Part shown: positions 33,046 through 43,111 of the stretch, one piece after another
Layout of the letters: each line of letters begins with the position of its first letter
Position numbering within the stretch: position 1 is the first letter of the stretch
Source: Streptomyces sp. ITFR-16
GTDB taxonomy: Bacteria > Actinomycetota > Actinomycetes > Streptomycetales > Streptomycetaceae
Direction: 5' to 3'
DNA: 64,000 nucleotides
Assembly: GCF_031844705.1 (NCBI RefSeq)
Contig: NZ_CP134610.1
Coordinates: 91,093 to 155,092 of the forward strand
Position numbers and translations under genes: made by a program
The notes under the pieces: generated by a model
What the model was told of the DNA's origin: nothing
What the model saw: only the letters and a program-made list of their open reading frames with translations
Database searches by the model: none

Positions 33046-33318
33046 AACCGTCACACCGTCTGTCCCGCACCCGCACGCGTCCGGCACCGCACGTCCGCCA
33101 TCCCCACCGGAGCGGACTTCGAGCGGCCCTCCAGTCGGCGCAAAACAAACCGGTTGGCCTGTTTTTGACGCGCTCTTGGGTCGCTGCCCGGGCCGTACCC
33201 CGAAGGCGCAGGTCACAGCAGCCGTACGGCCCGCCGCAGCGACCGAAGCGACTCAAGGTCGCGCTCGGGCCGGGACGGGCGCGACGGAGGTGGCGGCCCA
33301 CGCGGGCACGGGCGGCGG
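33046..33318. other. Convergent intergenic region with ARE-like site and stray iteron
   Basis: 270 bp between convergent afsA and ABC permease genes. It holds a textbook ARE-like sequence, ACAAACCGGTTGGCCTGTTT (33145-33164), far from any start codon, and at 33238-33258 a 21-bp exact copy of the iteron region at 39688-39708 (GCGACCGAAGCGACTCAAGG). No gene is seen. The two elements look like remnants of an excised or rearranged segment. Confidence 0.6.
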
Positions 33319-34103
33319 CTACTTCGGGTCGCGGCTGAACTTCGCCGTCGACCAGAAGTACCCGAGCGCCGCCAGGCCCAGGCACCAGGCGACCGCCAGC
33401 CAGCCGTTGTGGCCGATCCCGCTGCCGAGGAGCAGCCCCCGCAGGGTCTCGATGGCGGGGGTGAAGGGCTGGTACTCGGCGACGGGCCGGAACCAGCCGG
33501 GCATGGAGTCGACCGGGGTGAACGCGCTGGAGACGAGCGGCAGCAGGATCAACGGCATCGCGTTGTTGCTCGCCGCCTCGGCGTTGGGGCTGCTCAGGCC
33601 CATGCCGACCGCGATCCAGGTGAGCGCCAGGGCGAAGAGCACCAGCAGCCCGAAGGCCGCCAGCCACTCCAGGACGCTCGCGTCCGTGGAGCGGAAGCCC
33701 ATGGCGATCCCCACGGCACCGACGAGGACCACGCTCGCCACCGCCTGCAGCACACTGCCGACGACATGTCCGAAGAGCACGGACCCGCGGTGGATGGCCA
33801 TGGTGCGGAAACGGGCGATGATGCCCTCGCTCATGTCACCCGAGACGGACACCGCGGTCCCTACGACGGTGCTGCCGATGGTCATCAGCAGGATCCCCGG
33901 GACGATGTAGGCGATGTACGCGGAGCGGCCCGCACCGCCGCCGAGGCCGGCGCCCATCGTGTCGCCGAAGATGTAGACGAAGAGCAGCAGCAGCATCACC
34001 GGGGTGAGCAGCAGGTTCAGGGTGAGGGACGGATAGCGCCGGGCGTGCAGGAGGTTGCGGCGCAGCATCGTGGACGAGTCGCGCACGGCGAGGGAGAGGG
34101 CAC

Positions 34104-34107
<4 letters not shown>
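33319..34107 (-). CDS. ABC-2 type transporter permease (DrrB-like)
   Basis: 262 residues, six predicted membrane segments (~25-45, 60-85, 105-130, 140-165, 170-195, 230-250). IVPGILLMTIGSTVVGTAVSVSGDMSEGIIARFRTMAIHR is shared by daunorubicin-type DrrB permeases. Overlaps the ATPase gene by 4 bp. Together they probably export the cluster product or another hydrophobic drug. Confidence 0.9.
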
Positions 34108-35066
<959 letters not shown>

Positions 35067-35078
35067 GATGGGGACTCC

Positions 35079-35747
35079 TCAGAGGCTGCGGGCGGTGATG
35101 TCGCCGTGGGCGGTGGTCGCGTGGATGTTCAGGACGGCGGCGCCGTCGGTGTTCCTGAGCGCGTTGTGGATGCGGCCGTAGGTGGTGCCGGCGTCCAGTG
35201 AGGCGGAGACCCCGCGGGCGGCGCCGACGTTCAGTTCGCCGGAGTCGGTGCGCAGGACGACCGTGCCGCGGACCGCTTCGTCGATCCGGATGTCGCCCTT
35301 GCGGGTACTGATCTCGCCGGGGCCGCCGAGCCGGCCGACCGAGATGTCGCCGGCGAGAAGGGTGAGGCGGGCGCCGGCCGCCTCGTCGAGCTTGACCGAA
35401 CCCTGCGCGCCCTCGAAGGCGACGTCGCCGAGCCGTCCGACGCCCCGGAGTTCGGCACCGGCGGCCTTCGCCTCGACGCGGGAGCCGACGGGCAGCTGGA
35501 CGGTCACCTCGACCGATCCGGAGCTGCCGAGCACGCGGTGTCTGGCCGGTGCGGCCTCGATGCGCAGGACCCCGTCCCCGTAGGCGACGGTGATCTGCTC
35601 GGCCGCCTTCACGTCGCGGCCCTTCGACGCGTCGGCGGGCAGGACCTCGACCGTGGTGTCGGCGCGGTCGGCGGCGATGAACCGGATGCGTCCGGCGGGG
35701 ATGTCGAGGACGGCGAGGACGGGGGCGGGGGTGTCGTACTTCTGCAT
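35079..35747 (-). CDS. DUF4097-like beta-helical repeat protein
   Basis: 222 residues of short beta-strand repeats (GVGRLGDVAFEGAQGSVKL, GDISVGRLGGPGEISTRKG, GDIRIDEAVRGTVVLRTD), the DUF4097 adhesin-like fold. No signal peptide or membrane segment, so probably cytoplasmic. Such proteins commonly precede DrrAB-like ABC exporters controlled by MarR-type repressors. ATG preceded by GAAGGAGAGCACC. First gene of the exporter operon, 12 bp from the ATPase gene. Confidence 0.85.
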   Translation of the reverse strand: MQKYDTPAPVLAVLDIPAGRIRFIAADRADTTVEVLPADASKGRDVKAAEQITVAYGDGVLRIEAAPARHRVLGSSGSVEVTVQLPVGSRVEAKAAGAELRGVGRLGDVAFEGAQGSVKLDEAAGARLTLLAGDISVGRLGGPGEISTRKGDIRIDEAVRGTVVLRTDSGELNVGAARGVSASLDAGTTYGRIHNALRNTDGAAVLNIHATTAHGDITARSL

Positions 35748-35964
35748 GGTGCTCTCCTTCGGCGTTGTTTCCGATGATGGAAAGCTACGTTGCATTTATA
35801 GATCCGACAACGAATTCGTTGCACTCGATCAACATAACCGCAGGCAGAGGCAGCAAAACCGTTGCAACGGTCCAGAATTTAACGCAACGACAGTTCGCCA
35901 TTCGTTGCAATGAGATGAGAGTGAACGCTATACTGGGGCCTCAGGAAGACCGAAGGAGAACCCG
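35748..35964. promoter_or_regulatory. Divergent operator/promoter region with CGTTGC palindromes
   Basis: Two perfect 14-bp palindromes: CAACGAATTCGTTG (35808-35821) and ACCGTTGCAACGGT (35858-35871), plus an inverted pair GCAACG...CGTTGC (35884-35908). TTGCAA (35905-35910) and TATACT (35929-35934), 18 bp apart, are a good promoter for the regulator gene, with an operator half over the -35. The pattern implies autorepression and control of the exporter operon. Confidence 0.65.
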
Positions 35965-36693
35965 ATGCCGGGAGGCAGACTCACCGGACAGGAACGTCAG
36001 CAGATCGCCCTGGGGCTGGCCGACGGCCTCGCCTACGCGGAGATCGCCCGGCGCCTGGACCGTCCGACCTCGACGATCACGCGTGAGGTGATGCGCAACG
36101 GCGGCCCCACCGCCTACCGGGCCGACCTGGCCCACCGCGCGACCGAACACCGCGCCCACCGCCGCAAGAAGCCCGCGCCCCGGGGACCGCAGACGGCCAC
36201 GCGGCCCGACGGGCGCGACGCCGGGGCCGTGCGGGCGTACGAGGAGACGCTCACGACCGTCTTCATGCAGTCGGGCCTGCCCAAGATGATGTCGCGGGTG
36301 CTGGTCTGCCTCTACACCACCGACACCGGCAGCCTCACCTCCGCCGACCTCGTGCAACGCCTCCAGGTCAGCCCGGCGTCCATCTCCAAGGCGATCGCGT
36401 TCCTCGACAGCCAGGGCCTCGTCCGCAGGGAGCGCGACGAACGCCGCCGCGAGCGCTACTTCGTCGACGACGGGCTCTGGTACGAGGCGACCATCGCCAG
36501 CGCCCGCGCCAACGACCGGCTCGTCGAGACCGCACGGCAGGGCGTCGGAGTCCTCGGCCCCGGCACCCCGGCCGCCGCCCGCCTCGAGAACATCGCCCGC
36601 TTCCTCGACTTCGTCTCCGAGGGCATCACCCGCGCCGCGGAACAGGCCCGCGAGGTCCTCTACACGGCCCCGGACGACACCACCGCCGAGTGA
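35965..36693 (+). CDS. MarR/GbsR-like regulator with N-terminal IS30-type HTH
   Basis: 242 residues. Residues ~5-45 (LTGQERQQIALGLADGLAYA, then AEIARRLDRPTSTITREVMR) match the HTH found in IS30-family transposases. Residues ~85-190 form a winged helix of MarR/GbsR type (LTSADLVQRLQVSPASISKA). Two DNA-binding domains in one chain is unusual. ATG preceded by GAAGGAGAACCC. Divergent to the DUF4097-like/ABC operon, which it probably represses through the CGTTGC palindromes. Confidence 0.85.
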   Translation: MPGGRLTGQERQQIALGLADGLAYAEIARRLDRPTSTITREVMRNGGPTAYRADLAHRATEHRAHRRKKPAPRGPQTATRPDGRDAGAVRAYEETLTTVFMQSGLPKMMSRVLVCLYTTDTGSLTSADLVQRLQVSPASISKAIAFLDSQGLVRRERDERRRERYFVDDGLWYEATIASARANDRLVETARQGVGVLGPGTPAAARLENIARFLDFVSEGITRAAEQAREVLYTAPDDTTAE

Positions 36694-36717
36694 CGTCCGG
36701 CGCAGGGCCGCAGGGCC

Positions 36718-37272
36718 TCAGAGATCGAACTCCACGTGTTCCAGGTCGGTGTACTCCACCAGCAGCCCCTGGGCCCGCCGGCCGGCGTCCTTGAAGTAGA
36801 CCTCCTGGAGGCCCTCGGCGGCGATCTCCTGGAGCCGGCGGTCCGTCACGCCCTGCTCCTGCGCCTCGAAGAGCCGGGCCGCGTAGACGGGCGGGAGCGC
36901 CACCGTGAGATGGCGCAGCCGGGCGTCGTCGGTGGTGCCGGGGGCCGCCGTGTAGCCGAAGCGGGCCCGGGTGTCGATGATGATGCCCCCGGTGGTCGCC
37001 GCGTCCTTCTTCGCTCGGGCCCGGATCTTCGGCTGCCAGCGCCTCCTGACCTCGCGCTCCAGGCGCTCGGAGAGGTCCTGCCGGGGGTTCTTGATCTGGT
37101 TGCGCACATACCGCTCGACCGTGCGCTGGGTGATCCCGAGCAGGCCGGCGACGGCCCTGGTGCCCTTGAGCTGCTTCACCAGGTACCGCATCTGCGCACC
37201 GGCCGACTTGGGCACCGGACGGGTGAACGCCCGCTGGACCGCCTCCTCGAGGCCTTCCCCGACCGTGTTCAT
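36718..37272 (-). CDS. tpg: Telomere terminal protein Tpg
   Basis: 184 residues, the standard Tpg length. TRPVPKSAGAQMRYLVKQLK, then the HTH (VAGLLGITQRTVERYVRN), RARARKDAATTGG-like basic part and the conserved tail (RRAQGLLVEYTDLEHVEFDL) match Streptomyces terminal proteins, which are covalently attached to the 5' ends of linear replicons and prime end patching. ATG at 37270-37272. Follows tap by 11 bp as in other linear replicons. It links this DNA to a linear molecule. Confidence 0.93.
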   Translation of the reverse strand: MNTVGEGLEEAVQRAFTRPVPKSAGAQMRYLVKQLKGTRAVAGLLGITQRTVERYVRNQIKNPRQDLSERLEREVRRRWQPKIRARAKKDAATTGGIIIDTRARFGYTAAPGTTDDARLRHLTVALPPVYAARLFEAQEQGVTDRRLQEIAAEGLQEVYFKDAGRRAQGLLVEYTDLEHVEFDL

Positions 37273-37283
37273 CGGCTGGTTCC

Positions 37284-39434
37284 CTACTCTCCGTCGTCCT
37301 TGGCGGTGACCGTGCCGTCCTTGATGTACCGGGCGAGGTTGAGCTCGATGCCGTGCTCCTCGCGGATGCCCTCGGCCCACAGGGTGCTCTGGGTGCCCTC
37401 GTGCTTGACCATGCCGGGGCTGACCCCGAGCCGGAAGCCCCCGGGCAGCGGCTTGCCGTCCCGGTAGGGCAGGAAGTCCAGCGGCGAGGGCCCGTCGGAC
37501 GCGTACACGGCGCAGTCCGAGAGGATCGCCACGGGGTACTGCCCGGTCGCGTCGGCCAGTCTGACCATCTTGCGGTGCATGTTGATCCGGGCCCGGGAGA
37601 TGACGGCGGCCCGGATGTCGGGGCGCCAGGTCGGCCGGTTCAGGGCGGGCCACGGCCGGCCGGGCCGCCAGCCGCCGCCGCGCGGCCGCTCCCGGAGCTT
37701 GCCGATGCCGCCCTTGGCGGTCGCCTTGATCGCGGACAGCACGACGGCCAGCTGCGGATCGCGCCGCCGGTAGCCGTCCATCGCCGCCAGGAACGCGTCC
37801 GGGGCCAGGTCCTCGGTCACGCCCAGGTCCGCCATGGTCGCAACGTACGCGTCGCGCAGGCGCTTGTACCAGCCGTCCAGATAGCGCCCGTTGACCGGCC
37901 GCACCCACGCCTCGACCGGCGCGACCTCGTAGCCGAGCTCGACGGCGTACGCCACGGTCGGCGTCGCGTACCAGGCGGGGCCCTCGGGCCGCTCCCCCTT
38001 GGGCGTGAACGGGCTGGGGAGCAGCTCCCCTTCGAGCCGCCGCCACTCCTTGCCGACCCGGACCCGGGAGAGGTCCACATGGGAGAGGTCCACCAGCCAG
38101 GAGCCCGGCAGCTTCGCATCGAACTGCGGGTCCTTGGCGTACACGGGCCCGTCGAGCCCGACCACGGCTCCGTTGGCGGCCGCGCCGAACGCGAGGTTGA
38201 CGTCGATCCCGACCAGGTGGCGCTTGAGGCACTCGGCGTCGGTGAGCGGGCGCGCCCAGTCGTAGGCCTCCTCGAAGAGCATCTCGGCCGGGCCCCGCTG
38301 GTGGAAGCGGGGCAGGTCCGCGAGGAGCGGATGCCCGTCGGGGGCCTCGCACGGGGCGCACGCGACGGGTTCGGTGCCGAGGGAGCCGGGGTTGCGCTCG
38401 CTGTGGCGCTTGCCGTCCGCGTCCGGCTCACCGGCGCGGGTCGGCGGGTGCAGGGAGGTCATCAGCTCCAGGCCGGTGACGGCGGTGGAGCCGCGCGGCG
38501 TCATGACCCGAGAGGCGTACGTGCCCAGCAGCCGGGCGAGTTCCGCCGGGGGCAGCTCAGGGGCGCCGTCCCAGTGGCGTACGTCCAGCGCGTTCCACGA
38601 CGGGATGCAGAGCTGGACGCAGTTGCGGCGGGAGCCCTGCGCGGGGCGGTAGATGCGGGCCCAGGGCCCGAAGCCGCGCCGGGTGAGCTTCCAGTCCGCC
38701 CGCTCCAGCTGCCCCAGCACCTTGTGGTCCTCCGGCAGCCTGCCCTCGAGACGCTCCTCCTGGGTCAGCCGTGCGGGCAGCCCGTAGCGCTCGCAGGCCG
38801 CCTCGGTGAGGACGATCAGGGGGTCGGCGTCCTGCCCGTTGAAGTGCAGCCGGGGGGCGCCGAGGCGCGCCTCGTTCAGCGTCCATTCGACCAGGGCGGG
38901 AAGGGACTTGGCGGGTACGTCCAGGAGCAGCCCGCCGACGCAGTAGGCGCAGGCCCGGCCGTCGACGACATCGACGACGGCGAGCGGCCCGTTCTCGAAA
39001 CGCGCGTCGTCGCCGGCCGGGGACGCGGCGGGCACGGGTGCCTTCGGGGCCCGCGAGGAGGGCTCGGGGACGACCGGTTCGGGTTCAGGTGCGACGGGTT
39101 CGGGCGCGACGGGCTCAGGCTCGGCCGCGGCCGGCTGGGCGGCAACGGCCCCCGCCGCCACGACGTCCACGGCGAACCGCATGGACAGGCCCTCGAGCAG
39201 CCGGGCATAGGCGGCCCGCTTCGGCGGCCTCGGCTCGCTGCGCCCGGACTCCCAGTTGCCGACCGACTCACGGCGGCTCTTCAGCGCCTTCGCGACCTGA
39301 TCCTGGCTCAGCCCCGCGGCCTCCCGCAGACGTTTGCGTTCGGCGGGAGGCGGCAAGGGGTCCTGCGCGACCTGCTCCAGCAGTGCGTCCACCGCGCTGA
39401 ACAGCGCCTGCTCCTCGTGGGACAAAAGGATCAC
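37284..39434 (-). CDS. tap: Telomere-associated protein Tap
   Basis: 716 residues. An N-terminal XRE-type HTH (AAGLSQDQVAKALKSRRESV, ~38-57), an Ala/Pro/Glu-rich linker (~100-140), then the Tap core (e.g. KVLGQLERADWKLTRRGFGP; WGxPELPPAEL-like region; DWARPLTDAECLKRHLVGID; PWPALNRPTWRPDIRAAVIS). Tap binds telomeric 3' overhangs and recruits Tpg. Length agrees with family (~740). Lies at the left edge of the iteron region, divergent from prim-pol 1. Confidence 0.92.
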   Translation of the reverse strand: MILLSHEEQALFSAVDALLEQVAQDPLPPPAERKRLREAAGLSQDQVAKALKSRRESVGNWESGRSEPRPPKRAAYARLLEGLSMRFAVDVVAAGAVAAQPAAAEPEPVAPEPVAPEPEPVVPEPSSRAPKAPVPAASPAGDDARFENGPLAVVDVVDGRACAYCVGGLLLDVPAKSLPALVEWTLNEARLGAPRLHFNGQDADPLIVLTEAACERYGLPARLTQEERLEGRLPEDHKVLGQLERADWKLTRRGFGPWARIYRPAQGSRRNCVQLCIPSWNALDVRHWDGAPELPPAELARLLGTYASRVMTPRGSTAVTGLELMTSLHPPTRAGEPDADGKRHSERNPGSLGTEPVACAPCEAPDGHPLLADLPRFHQRGPAEMLFEEAYDWARPLTDAECLKRHLVGIDVNLAFGAAANGAVVGLDGPVYAKDPQFDAKLPGSWLVDLSHVDLSRVRVGKEWRRLEGELLPSPFTPKGERPEGPAWYATPTVAYAVELGYEVAPVEAWVRPVNGRYLDGWYKRLRDAYVATMADLGVTEDLAPDAFLAAMDGYRRRDPQLAVVLSAIKATAKGGIGKLRERPRGGGWRPGRPWPALNRPTWRPDIRAAVISRARINMHRKMVRLADATGQYPVAILSDCAVYASDGPSPLDFLPYRDGKPLPGGFRLGVSPGMVKHEGTQSTLWAEGIREEHGIELNLARYIKDGTVTAKDDGE

Positions 39435-39995
39435 CTCCCGCGCGACCCTACACGAACCACACCCCGATCACTCATCCGCACCGCGCGGATCGCGCATCGT
39501 TTTCTCATCCGGACCGGCCCGGCCCTCCCCGTACGGGTGACATCGCTGGAGGCCCGGTTCAGAAGGGCTTGAGGTGCCCGAAACCCCTTCCTCGGGCACA
39601 GCGACTGAACTTCAGCGACCGAAAGGCCTTGGGTCGCTCGCTGAGTAGCTCACGAAACACCAGGTCAGAAGCGCGAGAAAGCAAAAAAGCGACCGAAGCG
39701 ACTCAAGGGTCAGGTATATAGAGACATTCGCGTGTGTGCGCGTGTGCGTCATATATAGAGAGCTTGAGTCGCTTCAGTCGCTGTTCAGTCTTTCGCACCT
39801 CTGTGACCTGCGGTTTTTCGAGCGACCCAACGAGCGACTGAACAACCTTCGGTCGCTGGCCCTTCAGTCGCTCAGTCGCTCCGGGCCCCTATGGACACGT
39901 ACATCTGTTCTGCCGCATGTCGCTCTCCTCCCCCGCAGGTTTCGCTAATCTGATTTTGCGAGTTGAGTCGCTTCAGTCGCTGATGGGGGAAGTGA
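39435..39995. repeat. Iteron region 1 / candidate replication origin (AGTCGCT type)
   Basis: A 560-bp gene-less region with the 16-mer AGTCGCTTCAGTCGCT at 39767-39782 and 39966-39981, an inverted relative AGCGACCGAAGCGACT at 39688-39703, and many single AGTCGCT/AGCGACC units from 39600 on. Between the inverted pair lie alternating purine-pyrimidine GTGTGTGCGCGTGTGCG and two AT-rich TATATAGAGA repeats (39715, 39752), suggesting an unwinding element. It lies between divergent tap and prim-pol 1. Confidence 0.75.
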
Positions 39996-41111
39996 ATGGC
40001 AGCTGAACTGCGGGTCTCGCGCAGCGACCCACGGCAGTTCACGAGAGCTGCACCGATCGCTTCGCAGCCTCTGACCACAGCCTGGTGGTGCGCACGCCAG
40101 GGCTGGCCGGTTCACCCTCTTGCTCCGGGCCGCAAGACCCCGGTGGGCAACTGCGGGGCGTGCCGCCGCCCGGACCACGACCGGGCGGGCTGCGACTGTC
40201 TGCGCGCGGGCCGCTGGTGCCACGGGTTCCACGCGGCGACGCTCGACTTCGAGCGCATCGGGCAGTGGTGGGGGAACCGGCCCGAGCTCGGGGTGGGCGT
40301 GGCCACCGGGTCCGCCGGCCTCGTCGTGATCGACATCGACGCGCACGCGCGTGAATTACCCGACCGGGACCGGCTGTTACCCGGCGTCGGGATATCCGCA
40401 GCGGTCGACCTGACCGGCCTCGCCAACGGCTTCCACACCCTGGGCGTCCTGGCCGCCCTGCGCGGCGCCACCAGCCCGGCGGACGACACGTCCACGCTCC
40501 GCGTCCGCACCCCGTCCGGCGGGCTCCACGTCTGGTACCGCAACGACGGCGGCCACCCCTGGCAGTGCTCCACCGGGTCGGGCCACGGCCGCGCCCTCGC
40601 CTGGCAGGTCGACGTACGGGCGCACGGCGGGTACATCGTGGCCCCCGGGACCGTCACCCCCGCCGGGGTCTACCAACCACTGGGCACCGTACGCACCCCC
40701 GCCCCGCTGCCCGCCTGGCTGGCCAGGGAACTGCAGCGCACCGGGCATCTGCCGTCCGCCTCCGGGCCGGGGCCGCGCCCCGTGCCGCCCCGGGCCAGGC
40801 AGGCCGTGCTCGCGGCGAGCGGCCGTCCCGGGACCTCGGCCGAACGCCTGCTGGCGGGCGTCCTGGCCGAGGTCACCGCCTGCGCCGCCGTCCCCGAGGG
40901 CGCCGCGTTCTCCGAGAAGCTGAACCGGGCCGCGTACACCGCGGGCGGCCTGGTCGCGGCGGGGCGCCTCACCGAGGACGAAGCGGTCCGCGCGTTACGG
41001 GAGGCGGCCGAGCGGGCCCGTCCCGGGCAGCAGCGGCGCTCGCTGGCCGTCATCCGGGGCAGCTTGAGCGCCGGGCGGGCCCGTCCGCTGCCCCTCGGGG
41101 GGCGTGCGTGA
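39996..41111 (+). CDS. Bifunctional DNA primase/polymerase (prim-pol) 1
   Basis: 371 residues. Archaeo-eukaryotic primase catalytic core: Asp113/Asp115 in VVIDIDAHA, His178 in SGGLHVWY and Asp206 in WQVDVRAHGGYIV. A possible zinc site comprises Cys53, Cys56, His61, Cys66 and Cys68. Residues ~285-355 form a C-terminal helical domain. It initiates plasmid replication together with the helicase-like gene, which it overlaps by 4 bp (GTGA). Paralogue at 46891-47973. Confidence 0.92.
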   Translation: MAAELRVSRSDPRQFTRAAPIASQPLTTAWWCARQGWPVHPLAPGRKTPVGNCGACRRPDHDRAGCDCLRAGRWCHGFHAATLDFERIGQWWGNRPELGVGVATGSAGLVVIDIDAHARELPDRDRLLPGVGISAAVDLTGLANGFHTLGVLAALRGATSPADDTSTLRVRTPSGGLHVWYRNDGGHPWQCSTGSGHGRALAWQVDVRAHGGYIVAPGTVTPAGVYQPLGTVRTPAPLPAWLARELQRTGHLPSASGPGPRPVPPRARQAVLAASGRPGTSAERLLAGVLAEVTACAAVPEGAAFSEKLNRAAYTAGGLVAAGRLTEDEAVRALREAAERARPGQQRRSLAVIRGSLSAGRARPLPLGGRA

Positions 41112-42652
41112 GCGTGGACAAGGAGAAAGTGCTGTCGGCCTTCGACGTGGAGGCGGTGGCCGCGCAGATCCTCGCGCAGCCCCTCCCGGCGCCCCGGCAG
41201 AGCGACACGTCCACGCAGTACCCGCCCCCGCCGGGCCCGGAGGCCCCCGGCGTACGGGAGGGCGAGGCGACGGCGGACGGGCTGCTGCCCGACACCCTCA
41301 CCGACCGGGGCAACGCCAAACTGTTCGTCAAGCTCTACCGCAACGACTACCGGCACGTCCCCGGCATCGGCTGGTTCCGCTGGGACGGCACCCGCTGGCA
41401 GTTCGACGAGGACGACACGGTCATGTGGTCGGCGGGCGACCTCGCGGAGTCCCTCGCCACCACCGACCCCCGGGGCGTCTTCACTCCGGCCGCGCTCCAG
41501 CAGCACCGCCGCCGCACGCTCAGCACCAGCGGGATGAACGCGATGCTGACGCAGGCCAAGTCGGCCCCCGGCATGGTGCTCAACGCGGCGCTGCTGGACG
41601 CGGATCCGTACGCCCTGTGCACCCCTGCGGGCGTCGTCGACCTGAGGACCGGCCACATCCGGCCCGCGGAGCCCACCAAGGACTTCCACTCCCGCTCCAC
41701 CTCGGCCGCCCCCCGGGCGATGCCCACGCCCCGCTGGGACCGTTTCCTGACCGACACCTTCGGCGAGGGCCCGGACGGCGCGGAGATGATCGGCTTCCTC
41801 CAGCTGCTGCTCGGCTACTCCATCACCGGGGACGTCGGCGGCCAGGTCATGCCGTTCCTGTTCGGCTCAGGCAAGAACGGCAAGTCCGTCCTGCTGGACG
41901 TCCTGATGAAGCTCCTCAGGGACTACGCGGACGCGGCGCCCCCAGGCTTCCTGATGTCGCGTCCGTACGAGGGCCACCCCACCGACCTCGCCGAACTCCA
42001 CGGCCGGCGGGTGATCGTGTGCAGCGAGGTCAAGCCGGGCGACCGCTTCGACGAGGCCCGGGTCAAGCTGCTCACCGGAGGCGACCGGATCAAGGCCCGC
42101 CGGATGAGACAGGACTTCTTCAGCTTCGAGCCGACGCACAAGATGTGGCTGCTGGGCAATCACCGCCCCGAGGTCGGCACCGGCGGCTTCGCCTTCTGGC
42201 GGCGCATGCGCCTCATCCCGTTCGAACGGGTCGTCTCCGACCACCGCAAGATCGACAACCTCGCGGACATCCTGGTCACCCAGGAAGGCCCCGGCATCCT
42301 CAACTGGCTGATCGGGGGCGCCCGCCGCTACCTCGGCGGCGACAAGGACCTCTCGGGCCCCGAGCGGGTCCGTATCGCGACCACCGTCTACGCCGAGACC
42401 GAGGACCACACCGGACGCTTCGTCAGCGAGACCTGCCGGCTGGACGCCGATCTGCGGGCGGAACAGGCGCAGCTCTACGCGGCCTATAAGCGCTGGTGCC
42501 AGAATGAGGGTGTTCCGGCGATCTCGTCCAGAGCCTTCGCGGCCCATGTCCGCGAGGTGGTGGGGCTGGCATCGCCCAAGGAAATGATCCTTTCCAACCA
42601 GCGCAAGTACTACCCGGGCATCGGCCTGCTCGCGGACGAGGAGACAGTATGA
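41108..42652 (+). CDS. Phage/plasmid primase-helicase (D5/P4 type) 1
   Basis: 514 residues from GTG 41108. N-terminal D5-N like domain (~60-235, LTDRGNAKLFVKLYRNDYRH) and SF3-type helicase: Walker A FGSGKNGKS (252-260), then LHGRRVIVCSEV (Walker B-like) and LWLLGNHRPEVGTGG (motif C). The C-terminus ends YYPGIGLLADEE. Translationally coupled to prim-pol 1 and followed by the small DUF6009-like gene. It should unwind the origin. Paralogue at 47970-49544 is strongly similar throughout. Confidence 0.92.
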   Translation: MSVDKEKVLSAFDVEAVAAQILAQPLPAPRQSDTSTQYPPPPGPEAPGVREGEATADGLLPDTLTDRGNAKLFVKLYRNDYRHVPGIGWFRWDGTRWQFDEDDTVMWSAGDLAESLATTDPRGVFTPAALQQHRRRTLSTSGMNAMLTQAKSAPGMVLNAALLDADPYALCTPAGVVDLRTGHIRPAEPTKDFHSRSTSAAPRAMPTPRWDRFLTDTFGEGPDGAEMIGFLQLLLGYSITGDVGGQVMPFLFGSGKNGKSVLLDVLMKLLRDYADAAPPGFLMSRPYEGHPTDLAELHGRRVIVCSEVKPGDRFDEARVKLLTGGDRIKARRMRQDFFSFEPTHKMWLLGNHRPEVGTGGFAFWRRMRLIPFERVVSDHRKIDNLADILVTQEGPGILNWLIGGARRYLGGDKDLSGPERVRIATTVYAETEDHTGRFVSETCRLDADLRAEQAQLYAAYKRWCQNEGVPAISSRAFAAHVREVVGLASPKEMILSNQRKYYPGIGLLADEETV

Positions 42653-43038
42653 GTGCCCTCATCGCAGAGGACGAGATCGTCTACGAGGTGGACCTCGTAT
42701 GGCTCGAGGACATCAGCGCGCTCGACTACGTACGCCAGAGCCTGGACCGCCTCCCGACCCGGCGCGGCAGGCCCGCCTACCACCGCGACGGCCGGATGGT
42801 CGGGTACGCGCTGCTCGGCCCGAAGGCCAAGCCGTCCCGTTCGTCCGGTACGTTCAGGCGCAGGGTCTTCTGGCTGCTGCCGCACGACCGGGACACCGAA
42901 CCCGACGGGCTGTACGCGCGGGGCGCCCCGGCCGAGGCCGTGGACGTACGCACCCTGGCGCCGGGCAGCAAGGGGCACAAGACCGAGCGCTCCGAGGGCG
43001 GTCCGATGTCCTCCGCGGCCCGGGAGCTCCAGCCGTAG
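42649..43038 (+). CDS. Small conserved replicon protein (DUF6009-like) 1
   Basis: 129 residues. EDEIVYEVDLVWLEDISALD, DYVRQSLDRLPTRRGRPAYH, DGRMVGYALLGPKAK and RRVFWLLPHDRD are shared with the paralogue at 49668-50051. I believe this is the DUF6009 family of actinobacterial plasmids. Overlaps the helicase stop by 4 bp. A replication accessory role is inferred from position only. Confidence 0.75.
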   Translation: MSALIAEDEIVYEVDLVWLEDISALDYVRQSLDRLPTRRGRPAYHRDGRMVGYALLGPKAKPSRSSGTFRRRVFWLLPHDRDTEPDGLYARGAPAEAVDVRTLAPGSKGHKTERSEGGPMSSAARELQP

Positions 43039-43051
43039 CCCCGAATGGCTA

Positions 43052-43076
43052 AGAAACAGTCCGTCCGGTATATTTC
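43052..43076. promoter_or_regulatory. ARE-like operator upstream of flavin monooxygenase
   Basis: AGAAACAGTCCGTCC-GGTATATTTC lies 36-60 bp before the GTG start. It resembles the site at 45372-45400 (AAAGAAACCGTCC...TATATTAC), suggesting control by the ScbR-like receptor. Confidence 0.55.
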
Positions 43077-43111
43077 TGGGGACGAACTGCGGACAGGGGA
43101 GGCACGCCACT

